A stretch of DNA of 64,000 bases from Rhyzopertha dominica (Eukaryota; Arthropoda; Insecta; Coleoptera; Bostrichidae). The notes beneath the pieces are model-generated. The model ran no database searches and was not told the origin of the DNA. It saw only the letters and a program-made list of their open reading frames with translations. Shown here one piece after another: positions 36,300 to 49,632 of this stretch (within the stretch, counting starts at the first letter, position 1; every line of letters starts with the position of its first letter). The stretch lies in the NCBI GenBank assembly GCA_025024175.1, contig QCXZ01000001.1, positions 35,148,942 through 35,212,941 of the forward strand, in the 5' to 3' direction. Both the position numbers and the translations under genes were made by a program.

Positions 36300-37490
36300 T
36301 AAAAGTCCTGACCGCTGGGATGTGTGCGTTGGGAGATGAGAGGGTGGAAAGGTACGTTATTTTGTGTTTTTCTTGAATATGTAGAACACACCGCCCTTTA
36401 GCGGAAAATGTGCTGTATACAAAATTAAAGTAAATTTAGTTTCACATCAATCCTATCATCAACACCTGGCACAATACAGAGGGTGGAATGATCGAAATGT
36501 AGTGTCACAACAATAGGTGAAAATGTCGACTTGATTGTTCTTCTTATTGCTTTGGCGCCAGCAGGAAGAAACGTATTCTTCTTGAAGCCTGGCAGGAGGA
36601 AAGTGGAGTAAAACTCTATGCAACAGTTAAACTCCAACAACTAAACCATCCTCCTTCTTCACTCCTTCAGCGGTTACGATATTACCTCGTTCATTTATAA
36701 TAAGACCAAAAGGGGTGTGGTTAAGTTGTTCAGTAAACTGTCCAACCAAATAAAATATATATCGGACGTCTTCATAAACCGCAACATCAGAAATGTTTGC
36801 ACAAGGTGGCGAAACAATGTTTCTGGAAGTCTACCAGGTGACTTCCAATCAGAAAAATTTATACAGGCATCGATATGCAGTTTTCCTGAAAGTTTCAACG
36901 AAGACAAAACTATAAACCTAGCCTCATCACCACCAAGAGCAGCGGCAAAACAACGCTCTTTTAGAGTTTATTTACAGATATTAATTTTGTTCGATTATTT
37001 TTTTATTATTGAGGTGCTTACTTACTACATGTACTAGATTTCCACAAAATGGTTTAGCTTTGCATATTTATTGTAACTTAAAGTGGTTTCACTACTCATT
37101 ACCAGATCCAGCAAATGCAAAGTAATTCAAACATACAACCGATTGGGTGGAGATGGATCCGAGCTGAGGATGGCTCATTGATACATTTGAAGACTAAATA
37201 TTCAGATGACGGTCTTTAACATACAGATTTTCATTAATAATTAAATATTTATTTATAAAATAAAAGTTCACTTCACTGGAATGAAATGCGTTTTTCAGAA
37301 TATTCGATTTTTCTATATTATGTATTGCGCTATGTATTGATGATAGAATAAAAAAATATTTAATTTACTTTAATTTTGTATATGGCACATTTTCTGCTAG
37401 AGGGCGCCGATTTCGAGATATTCACAATAAACTCGAAAACGCATATTTCCACCTCCTTCCCACCCAATGCTCACACCCTAGCGACACAAA
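36300..37490. mobile_element. unclassified 1.2-kb element with about 125-base inverted repeats
   Basis: The left arm (about 36309-36437) and right arm (about 37362-37486) are reverse complements with scattered differences, for example ATACAAAATTAAAGTAAATT and its complement at the inner edges and GACCGCTGGGATG/GTCGCTAGGGTG at the outer edges. The interior holds a 106-codon plus-strand frame (36717-37037) with NIRNVCTRWRNNVSGSLPGD and FIQASICSFPESFNEDKTIN. It looks protein-like, but I do not recognise it. No target duplication was established. Confidence 0.6.
36717..37037 (+). CDS. unrecognised ORF inside the 1.2-kb long-TIR element
   Basis: The 106-codon frame starts at ATG 36717 (MVKLFSKLSNQIKYI). 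Its middle has a balanced amino-acid composition unlike random AT-rich frames (TRWRNNVSGSLPGDFQSEKF, then SSPPRAAAKQRSFRVYL), then decays into a hydrophobic AT-driven tail after about residue 88. The true coding part may therefore end, or meet a splice site, near 36975. Location between the inverted repeats suggests it belongs to the element. No domain or catalytic motif could be named. Confidence 0.3.
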   Translation: MVKLFSKLSNQIKYISDVFINRNIRNVCTRWRNNVSGSLPGDFQSEKFIQASICSFPESFNEDKTINLASSPPRAAAKQRSFRVYLQILILFDYFFIIEVLTYYMY

Positions 37491-37676
37491 GTAGAAAAAA
37501 TTACGAATTGACAAAAATGAAGCAATAAGCGTTATTTCTTGTTGCTTTTTATTCAAGNCCTCCTGAGAAAATACACATTGTTTAAATAAAGGAATATGCA
37601 AATATCTCAAAAAACGATCCATTGTAGGGACCTCTATAAGCCAACTTTTTTATGGAAAAGGGATTTTAAATAAACA

Positions 37677-37905
37677 TACAGAGTGACACAAAAAGGTTAT
37701 GCCGTTATAAAGCTACGTGAAGCACCGTAAATTACATCACTTGCAAATAGCAGCCAATTAGTCCAAATATTTTAAATACTTTACACAAAAACCCCGAATA
37801 CCAATTTATTAAAATATTGCAATAATTTAAAACATTGTTCAGAAATATCAAAAATCTTAAATTTAACACTCTTTATCTTGGTATTAACTTTTGGACCACC
37901 CTGTA
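37677..37905. mobile_element. small MITE with TACAGGGTG-type ends
   Basis: TACAGAGTGACACAAAAAGG at the left pairs with the complement of the right end, TACAGGGTGGTCCAAAAG. The outer TA could be the target duplication, as in mariner-like MITEs. About 229 bases, non-coding and AT-rich. Confidence 0.5.
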
Positions 37906-39356
37906 AGTACTCGTATGCGCATAATTTTTATCCTTCCAGAAGTGGTTATAACTTCCTGCTTGTATACAGTATGTTAATGTCTATTTTTTAGAGTCAAATT
38001 AGAAATTATATAGTTGATATATTGGCCTATACAAAAAGAAGTGTTAATTTTCATGAGTTCGTGGAGGAACTAAAAAAAATCGGGCTCTTTTGCGCCTTAG
38101 ACGCGCGACCTTTTTACGTCACTTAATCTGAATCTGAAATTGCTTTAGGGGCGGCATTTTCAAACCTTGCATCGCAGTGATAAAATCCACCGCACGCCTC
38201 CGGATGCAACGTATGAAATGTAGTATTGCATTTCTTTAATAAATAATCTTTCTGCGTGAAATTAATATACAAATTAAAAAACATTCTTCACGCGTCGAAC
38301 ACCGTGTGCAATATATGAAATATGTATTTGTATTTCCTGTTTCATATTAATAATCCTCCGGACAGGTGGACGAGTTAATTCAGTGCCCCGTTTAATAAGT
38401 TCGCTATGGGCTAATTACACTATTAATTAAGTTGTCAAGCGCACAATTAATAAAAATAACAATGTAACTTACCTATCTCCAAAAAAAAAGAATAACAATC
38501 TGAGCCCGCAGCAATTGATCACCAAACACAAAGGTGGGTATATTTGGTCAAACGTCAATAACACAATATAGTTAAGGCACTTCTTAAGTCGAATAGCCGC
38601 CTCGGCTGGCGCAATACTCAGCGCCAATTAGAAGGCCGCTCTTCGCGCACTAATTCTTTTCACCGCCTCGGTTGGTATTGTTCTGCCTGGAGTTCTTTCA
38701 GCAGGAGCCACCGAACGACTGAACCTGCAGCATCGTGACCCTGCTCTTGTTAGGTTAGAGCACGTGCACGCCGGAAAATTCATAAAAATACGTGGTCACT
38801 GTCACCGCAGCGTTTTTAAGCGCGCCGCTTTTTATCCCAGCGACATGGGCGGAGCGAAAAGCAGATTTAACACCGTTTTTGGTGAATTTTTTGAGCTGTT
38901 AACGTTTTACAGCTTACTCGATTGGCGGTTCCCAGTCGTAATTCGGCAAGCGCTACGCCCTATTTTTTATTTTGGGAGAGTTATCAAGCAATCATTATCG
39001 ANAATGCGGCAGTTTACGGAAAGTGCTTCGAGTGAAAGAAATTGTTAACCCATTCTATTGGTTCGAGGGCTATAACTGCAAAGTGAAAGAGTAATGTAAT
39101 CGCCGAAAAACAACATTGATAGACTTCTTCCCTATTTTCCGGAACATGTTTCCTTTTCCATGCGCCCCGTGCAGTAGGGTTTTTAACCGGATTCGAAAAC
39201 TATTACTTTCCAGGAACTGACGTGAAAATGGTATGGGTGTTGTCAATTTACCTTAAATAATAATACATAATATATCATCGGATTGAATCGGAAACCGAAA
39301 CACAAACATTGTCTTTTGCCGGAACGAAAATTGAAATTAAACCGATATACTTACAT
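37906..39356. other. intergenic DNA with a GC-richer block at 38590-39050
   Basis: The block contains CCGCCTCGGCTGGCGC and CCGCCTCGGTTGG (an imperfect repeat near 38598 and 38662) and a 94-codon frame from 38764 with one ambiguous codon. Composition differs from the flanks, like a promoter/leader or an LTR. No TG...CA pair, domain or splice pattern settles it. Confidence 0.35.
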
Positions 39357-40271
39357 CAGTGATGGGTGTTTACGAGTGAATTATAATTTTGTACGTTACT
39401 CGCGTTTCACTTTGGTGTAGATTTTGAGTAGAAAATACAAGACGAGTATGCCTAAAGTGTATTAGCTACAGATTAAAACTAATGGAAAATATTTTATTTA
39501 TAGGTTTTCTGTTTTGTAAGTTCCTCCATGTGTCGAAATCCTAAAAAAATTAAAATTTAATAGTTTTTTATAATATCTACATTACAAACTTGCATAACAT
39601 ATTATAGTAAATCATCATGCTATGCAAACGGTGTTTTTATGTCTTTGAGCACAAAAGTCAAAACGACATAGTTTTCGAAGTCTTTCCTTCTAGAGTTATA
39701 TTAGTTATATCTAAGAAGCCTATTTTTGACATGCTTTCAGCGTCGAAACCGCTTACTTCAAATACAAATGAATTATTTTCCAAAGGAATGTATTTACTAA
39801 TAACTGCTTATCACTTGCTACTTGCTTCTTTAGATCAATAAAAACTGCTTGTATACCCTTTCAATACGGCAGAATAAAATTTTCCTGTGATTAAAAATAA
39901 CAAAGGTAGCATATGAAATTGCCTGTCTATTTTCGTTTATAGAGAAGGACAATAAAATCATAGTTTAAAGTCATTGAGGGCTCCAAATTGCTTTTGACAG
40001 CACGCTTGTCCTGCTTAGTCAAGTCTTCTGGCCCTAATTAACGTATTGTTGTTTATATATTTCCCTAGTTATAATATTTCGTTTAGGTGAGACGGGATTA
40101 AAAATAATAATAAAATACAAAATAATATTGACATTTGAAGCAAAAAAGCTAAATATTTCTAGAGTCTACACAATGCGCTTTTCTAGAGTAGACTTTCAAA
40201 GCAGAATATTAGATAGTTTACGCATAGATAATAGCATAATCTACGTGGCGTATTCTACGCACCCATCACTG
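39357..40271. mobile_element. hAT-like non-autonomous element, 915 bases
   Basis: Left end CAGTGATGGGTGTTTACGAG and right end CGCACCCATCACTG make a terminal inverted repeat of at least 12 bases. Ends of this form are common in hAT elements. The flanking octamers do not match, so a target duplication is not shown. The interior is AT-rich. A 74-codon frame (39617-39841) has no recognisable domain. A decayed relative lies at 29838-30420. Confidence 0.6.
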
Positions 40272-43200
40272 TATAGAGAGTTAATCAAAAGTATGAAATA
40301 ACAAGTATATTTATGTAAATATGAACTTTACAGCAAAATATCTTTAACAAAATTATTTTGGCAACTATTTTTCAGTGCGTACTTTTTGTTGTGGTACATC
40401 AACACACTTCCATGACAACGTATCTGTTTGTGCTTTTAAGTGGCAACTTAGCGATTTGGTATATACGGACGGACTCGTATTGCTTTGTAGCAGTTTTATC
40501 CTACTTGCTTACTGATCAAAATTAATAGCGAAGGGATCAATCAGTTTCAAACTGTAAGTTCTAAACGCCACTAATTAAACAAAAACGTTACTTCTAGTAA
40601 TTGTGTGGAGCATTGTTTCTCGTAATTTAATTCGATTGAATAATACAAAAACTCTCCAAAACTCACGCAAGAGCACAATAAACTATTTTACGGAAAAATA
40701 AAACCAGATTTCTAACAACAAAACGTTTAACAACTAATAAATGAAAGACTGAACAAAATAAAAGTCAAACAAAACTTGTATCCCAATTTGTTGACAAGGC
40801 GAGAAAATGACATTAACCCGAACAATTTGGGCCTATGTAGGATCATATATAACGAATTTGCACGAAACTATCTAAGAACCCTACATGAATTAAAGTGACT
40901 AGTTAATTCAATCAATTTATACTCTTTATACACAGAACTAACTAACTAAGAATATACGGAAGCTTGACCAACGAGAATTTGATGTTATTACGTCAAAGAA
41001 ATACGCGAAATTAAGTTTGCTATCACCATCTCTAATCTAACGTTCAAGAACTTATTGATGGATTTTTGCCCGATCTTAATCAATAATTACTCTACATCGA
41101 CATACGAATCAAAATCAGCCTTACTCCCGATATGAGGGTGGAACTTGACTGAAGATTTTGAACTTTACAACAAAACAAACAGATAAACGGGACCGGTCAA
41201 ACAAGGGTGAGTAAACTTTCGCTCCTGCTCTACGTGGCGTGAAGTCCTTTTGTCGTTTTCTATATACATATTTATCAAATTATCGAAGCTAACCAAAGCT
41301 AATAAAATGTTTATCGAACTGACTTGTGCATTCTTTCGAATCTGTTAGGACCCCACGTGATATGGCAACAACTTTAATTACTAGTTCGATTAATTCTCAT
41401 ATTGGTGGAGGAAAAGCTTCAATAAAACATCTCCACTTTGTTACCAAATGTAATTAAATCCTTATCTAATATCGTCATAATTTCCAATTAAATAACTATT
41501 GACGAATTTAATATAAGCTAAAGAATTTTCGAAAGCTTCCATCTCTGTGACGAATTACGAAATTACGAGGAAGCCATAAACTGCCCCTGACTACGCTTTC
41601 TACACTGGCTGCAATAAACACATCCCGATAGAGCGACAATGTCGAACCTCTAACATGAGACTATGGCCTGACAAAGTGTAACGGGATTTTACATGTAATG
41701 CGCAACAATCACCTCTATAATAATAATTTATCTAGGTAGTCGCTGTTTGTCAAAAAAAAAATCTAAAACGTCAAAATTAGTATCAAATTTGCTTTTGCGT
41801 AAACATCGTACGAGAAGGCTGCACATGTAGAACATATATATCCTTGGAAATTGCACAAGGGACACGAACTGACACGAACTATAGAAGCTTCCAGTGGTTG
41901 ACGATGTAGTTGCTGGAACTTCGTTTTGCATTCGCAGGAGAGGTTTACCTTATTCAACCCATTAGACCCTTAGGAAAAGAGGATCTTTTGTATACGATTA
42001 AATTGTCCCGTCAAGTCTGCAGTTGGTTTCGCCGCCCCTTTTTGGAACATCCAGATTCCCGGTACCTTTCCCATATCAACTTTTACCGGAAGCTCGTAGA
42101 CAACGTTCTTAACACAAGATTGTTCCAAGAGTATTGCAAACGAATAGCTCCTAATCATAAGGATTAGAATTTATGTGTTGATATAATATTAGGTTNTTTT
42201 TCTAATTATTGAGAACTGTACGTGTACACGTCCGGTAATTATCATCTTCTTTTTGTAAACTGAAAATTGAATTGTGACATATATATTTAATTTATTCCAA
42301 GGTCAGTATTTGTTTTTCGTTGATCACTACTGTGGCGGAATCTACTATATCGGCTCCGTCTTAATCTAATTTTTTATAGCCAGGTGTCAGCTTCCGTTCC
42401 TCCAGGCCCATTTCTTTTTGCACGCCATTTTTGTATTGTCTTTTGTTTTAAAGCCAAAGCCAACTTTTGAAAAATGTAACATGTAACTGTAGAGACATTT
42501 TTTACAGATATTTTTATTCTGAATTCAGTGGCGTACTCATAATTTTATGGGGTCACATTTTTGAGATATAACACAAACTTGCATTTTTTTCAACGGAAAC
42601 TATAGTTGGTTTTGTTATGGTTAAAAAGAAATATTTTTTCTGATTAAGAAAATCTATACATTGTTAAGTTTATCGTAATAATTTAATGAGATTTTACGTT
42701 TTTCGTCAAAATGGATGTAAATACTTCATGATAAACAATGCATAGGTACTTATCTCCAAATAAACAATCATTTTCATTAGTTACATGGCCTCCTAGATTA
42801 TCGATAAAAAAAACGCATGAGCGCTCTTGGGAGTCTTATGTATGTATTCAAATATGCATATGTTGTTTTTAAAGGATTAAAATTTTTAGTTAAAAATATA
42901 AATTATATCGTGTGTTTTCTTATCCCATAGCCTCCTGGATGTAAACGTAAAAAAAGGTGATTAGTCTGGTCACCTCAGCATGAACCATCCACAGATCTCT
43001 ACACTGTAATAAACTGCATTACTAACGCAAAAAATGCACGCCTCCATAAACTTAAATTTATTAACAGAATCAGTTGTTAACTGACATAATACTACTACCT
43101 ACTTATTTATTATCGAATGTGCACTTGTATGAAAAGAGGGATAAAAAAGTTTTTGCTCACTGGCTTTGAGTTTGAGATTGTTTTTACCACGACACGAAGT

Positions 43201-43485
43201 GGGCAGGCTCGCTTACCAACTGTCCGTTGTCAGTACCCAAGAAACGTCTCGGCTACTCACTGCGTTCCGGTGGTCAGGGGTATGTTAAGCGTTGAGGGTG
43301 GTGAATAGTATGCACCGAGGGTCGCTGTCATCCTGACAGCTAGTCGTTTTTATTCTAGATTCGGCTGGGCTTTTACCAAAAACGTCGCTGGAATGTAATC
43401 TAGGGAAACCTTTAATTTTGAATCGATACCAAAGGTTGTTACATGCCATGGAAAGAGATTTCACAACATTGTTATTATTATTATT
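40272..43485. other. AT-rich intergenic DNA, no gene supported
   Basis: A frame at 41910-42167 (GLY-poor, PIRPLGKEDLLYTIKLS) looks less random than most but matches nothing I know. GACACGAACT is duplicated at about 41862-41881. One N near 42196. Confidence 0.4.
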
Positions 43486-43640
43486 GAATCCCAGTGACCA
43501 GGATCGGGGGTCCACGTAGGGTTACCCCACTCCACCCAAACCAGTCAATCGACTCGTAGGTAGGCCCCCCGGTCTACAAGGCACAACGCATAAGTCGAAG
43601 GAAGCACGTCCGATAGATCGGGCAGCCAGCGCTTAGGGGG
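43486..43640 (-). repeat. possible non-LTR retrotransposon 3' end with microsatellite tail
   Basis: Read on the minus strand, a GC-rich segment (GCTGGCTGCCCGATC, GACTGGTTTGGGTGGAGTGG, GTGGACCCCCGATCC) ends in CACTGGGATTCAATAATAAT. Fixed GC-rich 3' untranslated sequence ending in a short AAT repeat is usual for some non-LTR elements. No coding part is present, so the call rests on composition and tail only. Confidence 0.4.
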
Positions 43641-46099
43641 CTAAAAATATCATCATAAGCATAAAAGCATTCTCACACCACATGTCACCTTGATATGATT
43701 ATCAACAACTCTCTTTTCTACACCCACTATGCTATTTATCTAATTGCGAAGCTCTGTTATCATCCATAGTGTGTACTCTTTTTAATAGGAAAACGAACAG
43801 TTATATTTCTAACTGAAGAAAGAAATAAGCACACTTTACAAGTCACTTGAATACCGTTTAAACGTTCAGATTTGTTCCGCTTCTACTATTCTTCATTTAT
43901 GATTGTAGGGTTCCTGTCCGGAGACGTGTAATTGATTTCATATTTTAGGAGTTCCAATCCATATTTTCATTAAGCAATTTTTAAACGTGCCAGTATTTGA
44001 GGAAACATCTTCGTTTTCAGCAATGCAGCCGATATTTAAATTTTACTTAATGAAGGATAACGTCAACAAAAACAAAGAGAAACTCAACAATAGAGGTTAC
44101 ATTATTTCTTGGAAACCGTAAAAACCTGCTACTTTTTGATATAACTCATAAACGGTCAGTTAGAACTGTTAACAATGTACATCAAATCAAAAGAAATTTT
44201 GTTTTACATTTAACAGTAGGAAAATATGTCAGCAAGTTATTATTTTATTGTCAAATTTTACTTCAACAAAAGGCATTCTTTTTATAATAGTGAAAACTCA
44301 CTGGCTTCGTCTGTTTTAGTTTAACAGTTATTTTGATCTTACGTAGGTATTGCAATTGTAATTTGTTTTTTCACAAAATATTGAATAACTCCATGCTAGT
44401 GCATTTTACACTTAATGTACGGTACATAATGTGACAATAAAATTTCGTAAGCAACACAAAAATATAATAAAGTAAATAAGGTGTTCCATTAAAAAAGGCT
44501 AAATAAGTCTGTATTTTCAGTAAAATCGTCGACCATCTTATGTACTTGTTGTACTTAATAACCCAAAACATCTTTGTATAAAACAGTTTTCCGTAGTGTC
44601 AACAATTGTCTAATAATGGACGAAACACACTCGTCTGGCACATTCTCTTTGGTATCAGATAAATATCATTTCGAAATCCCAAATAGGAGCACAATAAATA
44701 AATAAATATTAGTTGTGAGCCTGTCAGCCACGTTCTTCAGGTATAAAGTTTATGGAGATTATCCTGATACCCAAAATTTTCATATTTTCTATATTATACA
44801 GAAGAGTTAAGGATTAGTGGTGGCTTCTAAGCAATTAATTAAACGGGACAAAAATGAAGTTCATCCTTGTTAGGCACTAAAAGTGATCGTCTCGTAATCT
44901 CCGTCGCTTATTGTCCCTTCCAATTTCATTAGGTTTGTTTACGGACGATTGCTCTCAAAATTTGCAGTACCTATATTTTGTCGATTCATATGTAAATCAT
45001 ATGGAGATGGATCAGCTATTAAGTGAAAGAAGAAAGCAAAGGTTTGCCCATAACGGATATACTGGGTTTCTACAAAAATGTTTCATGCAACGCGAGCGGC
45101 GTTGATTTCTGAATTCTTTGTGCCGCCTTTTTATAACTGCTGCCAAACTACAATATGCACGGCGATTACTGAACATCAATGAGCACGATAGTACCTACTG
45201 AAGATTGCAGGTCAAGTTACAATCACAAAATTGATGGCTTTATAAACATTTTCCAACAAATTACGGTTATATTTTTCTTTCAAATGTAAGATAAAGGTAA
45301 TAATTATTCGTAAAGCTAAGCTTGTAGTAACGTTTACAGTATACACTCTTGCACTGTGGAAGTGCAGCTAACGGTATTACCACTTAGTTTGTGAATTTTG
45401 CGGCAGGCTGAAAACATCTTTCAGACCATCACAGTACAATTAATTAACGGTCTTACTATAGCCACAACCTCACAAATACGATACATAACCTAAAAGTTAT
45501 ACGTCACCCCACAGCTCTGAAATGTGAGCTTTCTGCAACCTTAAAGTGGATTACTACACAAAACACTACAGAATATGTTGAAAATACAAACTCCCACGCG
45601 TTTTCTCATATTGAAATATATCAAATAATTCAACAATCAACAATTGAGAAGTATACGTCAAAGCAATTGTTGTGTTTACCTTCCTAAGAAACGGCAAACT
45701 GATTTAATCGATAATTTTCATAAGCGCCCTGGATGCATGAATCATTTATAGAATCCCTGTTTTTACGTTTACTTTGGTTCCGACGCTCTGAACAGAAGGA
45801 AATGAATAATTTACACCAAAAACGAGGATATGATCAACGGAGTGATGCTCTTTCGCATAATCCCTCTGCGGTAGCCAAACTCATAACACAGTTAAAAGTT
45901 CGTTCAGAAGATGGGGTGGAAGGTAGTGTACAATTAATTAAGCAGTATACTTTGTTGCAAGCCTCCATTGCCTAATTTGGGGAGTCTGAAATAAAACTGT
46001 TAGAAGGAACGTAATGCAGTACACGGCGTGTTGGCAGTGCCTTTAAATCTTTCTCGGTTAAGGCTGACTGAAAAATATAAAACAGCCAGGTATTACAGA
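43641..46099. other. AT-rich intergenic DNA, nothing recognised
   Basis: Frames at 44911-45105 and 45733-45975 are open but unrecognised. The second lies just upstream of the Mutator-like fragment and could be part of the same dead element. Confidence 0.4.
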
Positions 46100-46274
46100 A
46101 ATTCCCTACTTGCTGACAGCGGCGAAGATTCTACGAGAATTTTTATGTTCGAAAGAGAGACATGGATATACATCAATTGCAAGACTCCAAGACATAGTAG
46201 GTATGCTGACGGAACTTTCCAGGTAGCATCGCATTTATTCGCNCAAGCGTATGTTGTAAAAAATATGACGTAAA
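46100..46274 (+). pseudogene. Mutator-like (MULE) transposase fragment
   Basis: The frame reads DSGEDSTRIFMFERETW, then SRYADGTFQVASHLF and QAYVV. The motif YADGTF.V...LF.QLY around the first catalytic aspartate is characteristic of MULE transposases, and the preceding ..RI.MF segment sits at the expected distance. The frame runs from ATG 46028 and ends at 46273. One N interrupts the motif, at about codon 74. No second or third catalytic residue and no inverted repeats are seen. Confidence 0.55.
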
Positions 46275-49200
46275 ATCTAAAATCGTAAAAGCTTTAACGC
46301 CAAAGGTCATAATACGAAAATACGATAAGAGGTCAAGTAGTGCCCCCGCTGGAATTTAAACTCTCTACGCTGTAAAATTATTTTGTTTTACACAGTGTCC
46401 AATCCATTTCTGGACCAAACTGGACCAAACTCTACCAAACTTTACCAATCGGAATACCCTGTATATTTTTGAAACATTCGAATTTCACAACAAAAATTAA
46501 GCCCCCCTTGTTCGTGTGTTCTGTTTTATAGCTGTATTTTGTTTTTTATGTATTTAAAAAAATTGCGGTTTTCACTTCTAGATAGGGCAAAAGCTCTATG
46601 GTTCGGTTGCACAAACGTGGAACAAATTTAATCCGAGTTTAGCCCGGGGTCATTGATATAGCAACACTAATCAGAACATCGGATTTATAACTACTATATC
46701 AAACATTTTGATTTGCTGAAAAGGTTTCGAACAAAAGAGTATATTTTTTGCAGTTTTTGGTCATTGTTAACTTCATTTTTACTTTCACATATTATAACAG
46801 ATTATTGTATAGCACAAAAAAATTCAAAAATTTTAATTTGCTCAATTGCTGTAAAATGCTCGAAAACGTCCAAACACAAAATTTGAGCAAAAAAAGTCTT
46901 GTCTGTGGCTGTGTGTCTGTCGGTCTGTGTGTGGACGCGATAACTTTCGATGACTTAACATAAGAACATAAGAATTTGGCATACATATAAATCTCAACTA
47001 CCCAAAACGACCTATTATTTTGGGGTAAGTAGGGTATAGGGAGGGGGGTAACTACCCTTTTCAAAAATTTTGTTTTTTAATATGTGATTTGTAGTATAAT
47101 TGCGAGTATTATTCGTCCCTATAAATTTTCGGTGCAGCAAACTGTTTAGAAGATATACTTTTTGTAAAGTTAATATTTTTATAGTTATTTAGAAGAGATT
47201 TTAAAAATTTATGGATTTTTGGTATTACGAGAACCGTTTGTCGTAGAAAAAAATGTGTAGAGAGAAAAAATGCTCAAAACCTCATTATTGATCGTACCTA
47301 TAATATAAGAAATAAAAGCGTAAATGTCATTTTGACAATTTGATGTGGAAGTATTGATTCAATTTGCAGCGATTTTTTTTATAATGGAGCGGTATATTTA
47401 TTTGCACGTTATTAAATGCCAATTAAAATTACCTTTTTGTTAGTATGAGGCAGGCATGTGACATAAGCAGTTTTTCTTTAATTTTGAAATAACTGAATTT
47501 TTTGTTTTTTTGTAAATCTGGTTTACACATCTAATAATTGTCAACTGTTTAGGTCATGACATGGCAGTTTTCAATAGCAATTTTTATCTTCTTAGCCCAT
47601 TTAAGTAACCAGAACGTTCACGTAATCAACTTTTGTTACTAGATTATAAAGCACTCTGTCATCAAGCAACGGCGACGACTGAAAATGAAATTTGTCACTG
47701 TGAGCCCTGGGTGCTTTAGAAATATGAACTTTTGAAACACAGTAGTATTATATTAAAAAATTGCTAACTAAGCTACTTTATAATGCTTTCGTACTCAAAA
47801 TGCGAACCAATGCTTGACTCTGCCATGACAAAGATTTGGGCACTTTGCAAAGTTCGACATCACAATAATAGCATATTATTTCAAACTGTCATTTTACACA
47901 GAACAATTGAAAACAAGGAAGTAATACAAGCATATTTTCGCTTGACTAGTAAGAAAACGCAACACGTCTGACGGAGAGACAATTTCATGCTAAAGTTGCT
48001 CCCACTCTCCCACTGCTACCAACTTCAAACGAATGAAACTGAGAATTCCATTTTACATTGCTTATGCAAAACCTAGTGTTTTTAGTTGTTCAGTTTCAGC
48101 TAATTCCGAAAGTGGTCTATATAGAGCCCCATGGGTCGACGAAGGCCTGCAAGGGGTGCATGTCAATAAAAAAAAAGAAATTGGGGATCTATGAGATGTT
48201 AATGGGAGTCCACGATAGTTGATACCACAGTTGATAATAAATCCAAATGATGACAGCGTATGTCATATTGCAAGAACTGATCGGAGTGAAAAAGGCTTCA
48301 GCATGGTTGCCAAACTCTTGACAGAAAAAAAAGAAGACACTGGACATCATTAACCGATGAGATTTGAGATTAAACCCAACTAAATTAATGTCAAATGTTG
48401 CAAATTTATCATTAAAGCATCAGGTTCATTCCTCTTACTAAGAGCATTTACTTTTTATTCATCAGTTACATATATTAGTAACAGATACTACATTTTAATT
48501 TAATTATTAAATGTATAAAACTTATCATGTTTTCACATTAGGTACACTTCACTGCAGTTGGAGATTTTTATCTTTCAAAGTGAGTAACATTATACCAGCT
48601 ATCAAAAACACATCTGAAGTTGATGAATTTGCAAAAATTCAATATTAGCTAAGCAGGGGGTATTCGAGAAAAAACAGAAATTTTGGGGACCTCTGCTCTA
48701 ATATTTTATTTGAACAGGTTATACCAAAAACCAAAAGTGACTACTGACTTGGTTTNCAGAGTCAGCTAGGTTTTACTCGTCACGTTCTTTAAATGTCTCT
48801 TACAAGCAGTGAACTGATTAACAAGGCCTTCTGTGCTTACTTGCAAAATGTTGTCAAAATGCTTTGTATTGGCTGTGCAGCTTATTCGATACGTTTTAAA
48901 AATAAAATATACTTGCAAGGACTCCGTCTCCGAATCAGGTAGATTCAAAACATGTTAAAAAAGTCAATTATTGGTGCTTATTTGTTTTTTCCGTAGTTCT
49001 ATATTTCTACATTTATTATTATACATAAAATATTTAAGTTAACATGTGGTTTTTAACCACATTATCCTAATTTATTTGCATTAATTCAATACAAACAAAA
49101 ATATTTATTTGTTGTCTCTGATGCTAAAAATGGTACTTAATGTAATGTAAATAATGAGTTTATCAAGAGGCGCCTTATGCGCCGTAGAAATCAATGTATG

Positions 49201-49632
49201 TATTACACAAAAAGGCCAAAGGAACTTACGAGCAAGGCTGACGTGATGATTCGAGAAAATTGGTTTTTTTCAAATGCCTAAAACTTTGTTAGGCTACATA
49301 TACTTATTGGTCAACAGAAATGTATTTTGAACAAATTAGGTAACTTGGAAACAAGCTTATTGTTTTGAACGCATGTGCTTTGTCTCACTCGTATCAGAAA
49401 ACTCTGACAATCGTTCCGACCTAAATGGTCATTGCCAGAGATAACAGCGTTATACTAAATTCAGATGTGCGGAATTTTGTTTACGTCCCCTGTTTTACAG
49501 GGGTTGTAAAGTTCAGTTGTAAAAATCTCTCGCTTGGGTTTGAAGGCGGACTTCATAAGTTTGGCAATATCAAAGGCGTATTGGATGTAGGAATTTCTTT
49601 TTGCGTACTTGCCAAATGTTTTTTTTCTTATG
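46275..49632. other. AT-rich intergenic DNA, one dispersed-type motif
   Basis: At about 46900-46950, GTCTGTGGCTGTGTGTCTGT then GGACGCGATAACTTTCGATG matches the style of a repeat widespread in arthropod genomes (degenerate CTGT run followed by a CGCGATAA motif). No gene supported. One N near 48757. Confidence 0.4.

Noticed and set aside
41910..42167. 85-codon plus-strand frame
   Set aside because: Looks somewhat coding but matches no family and overlaps an equally long minus-strand frame.
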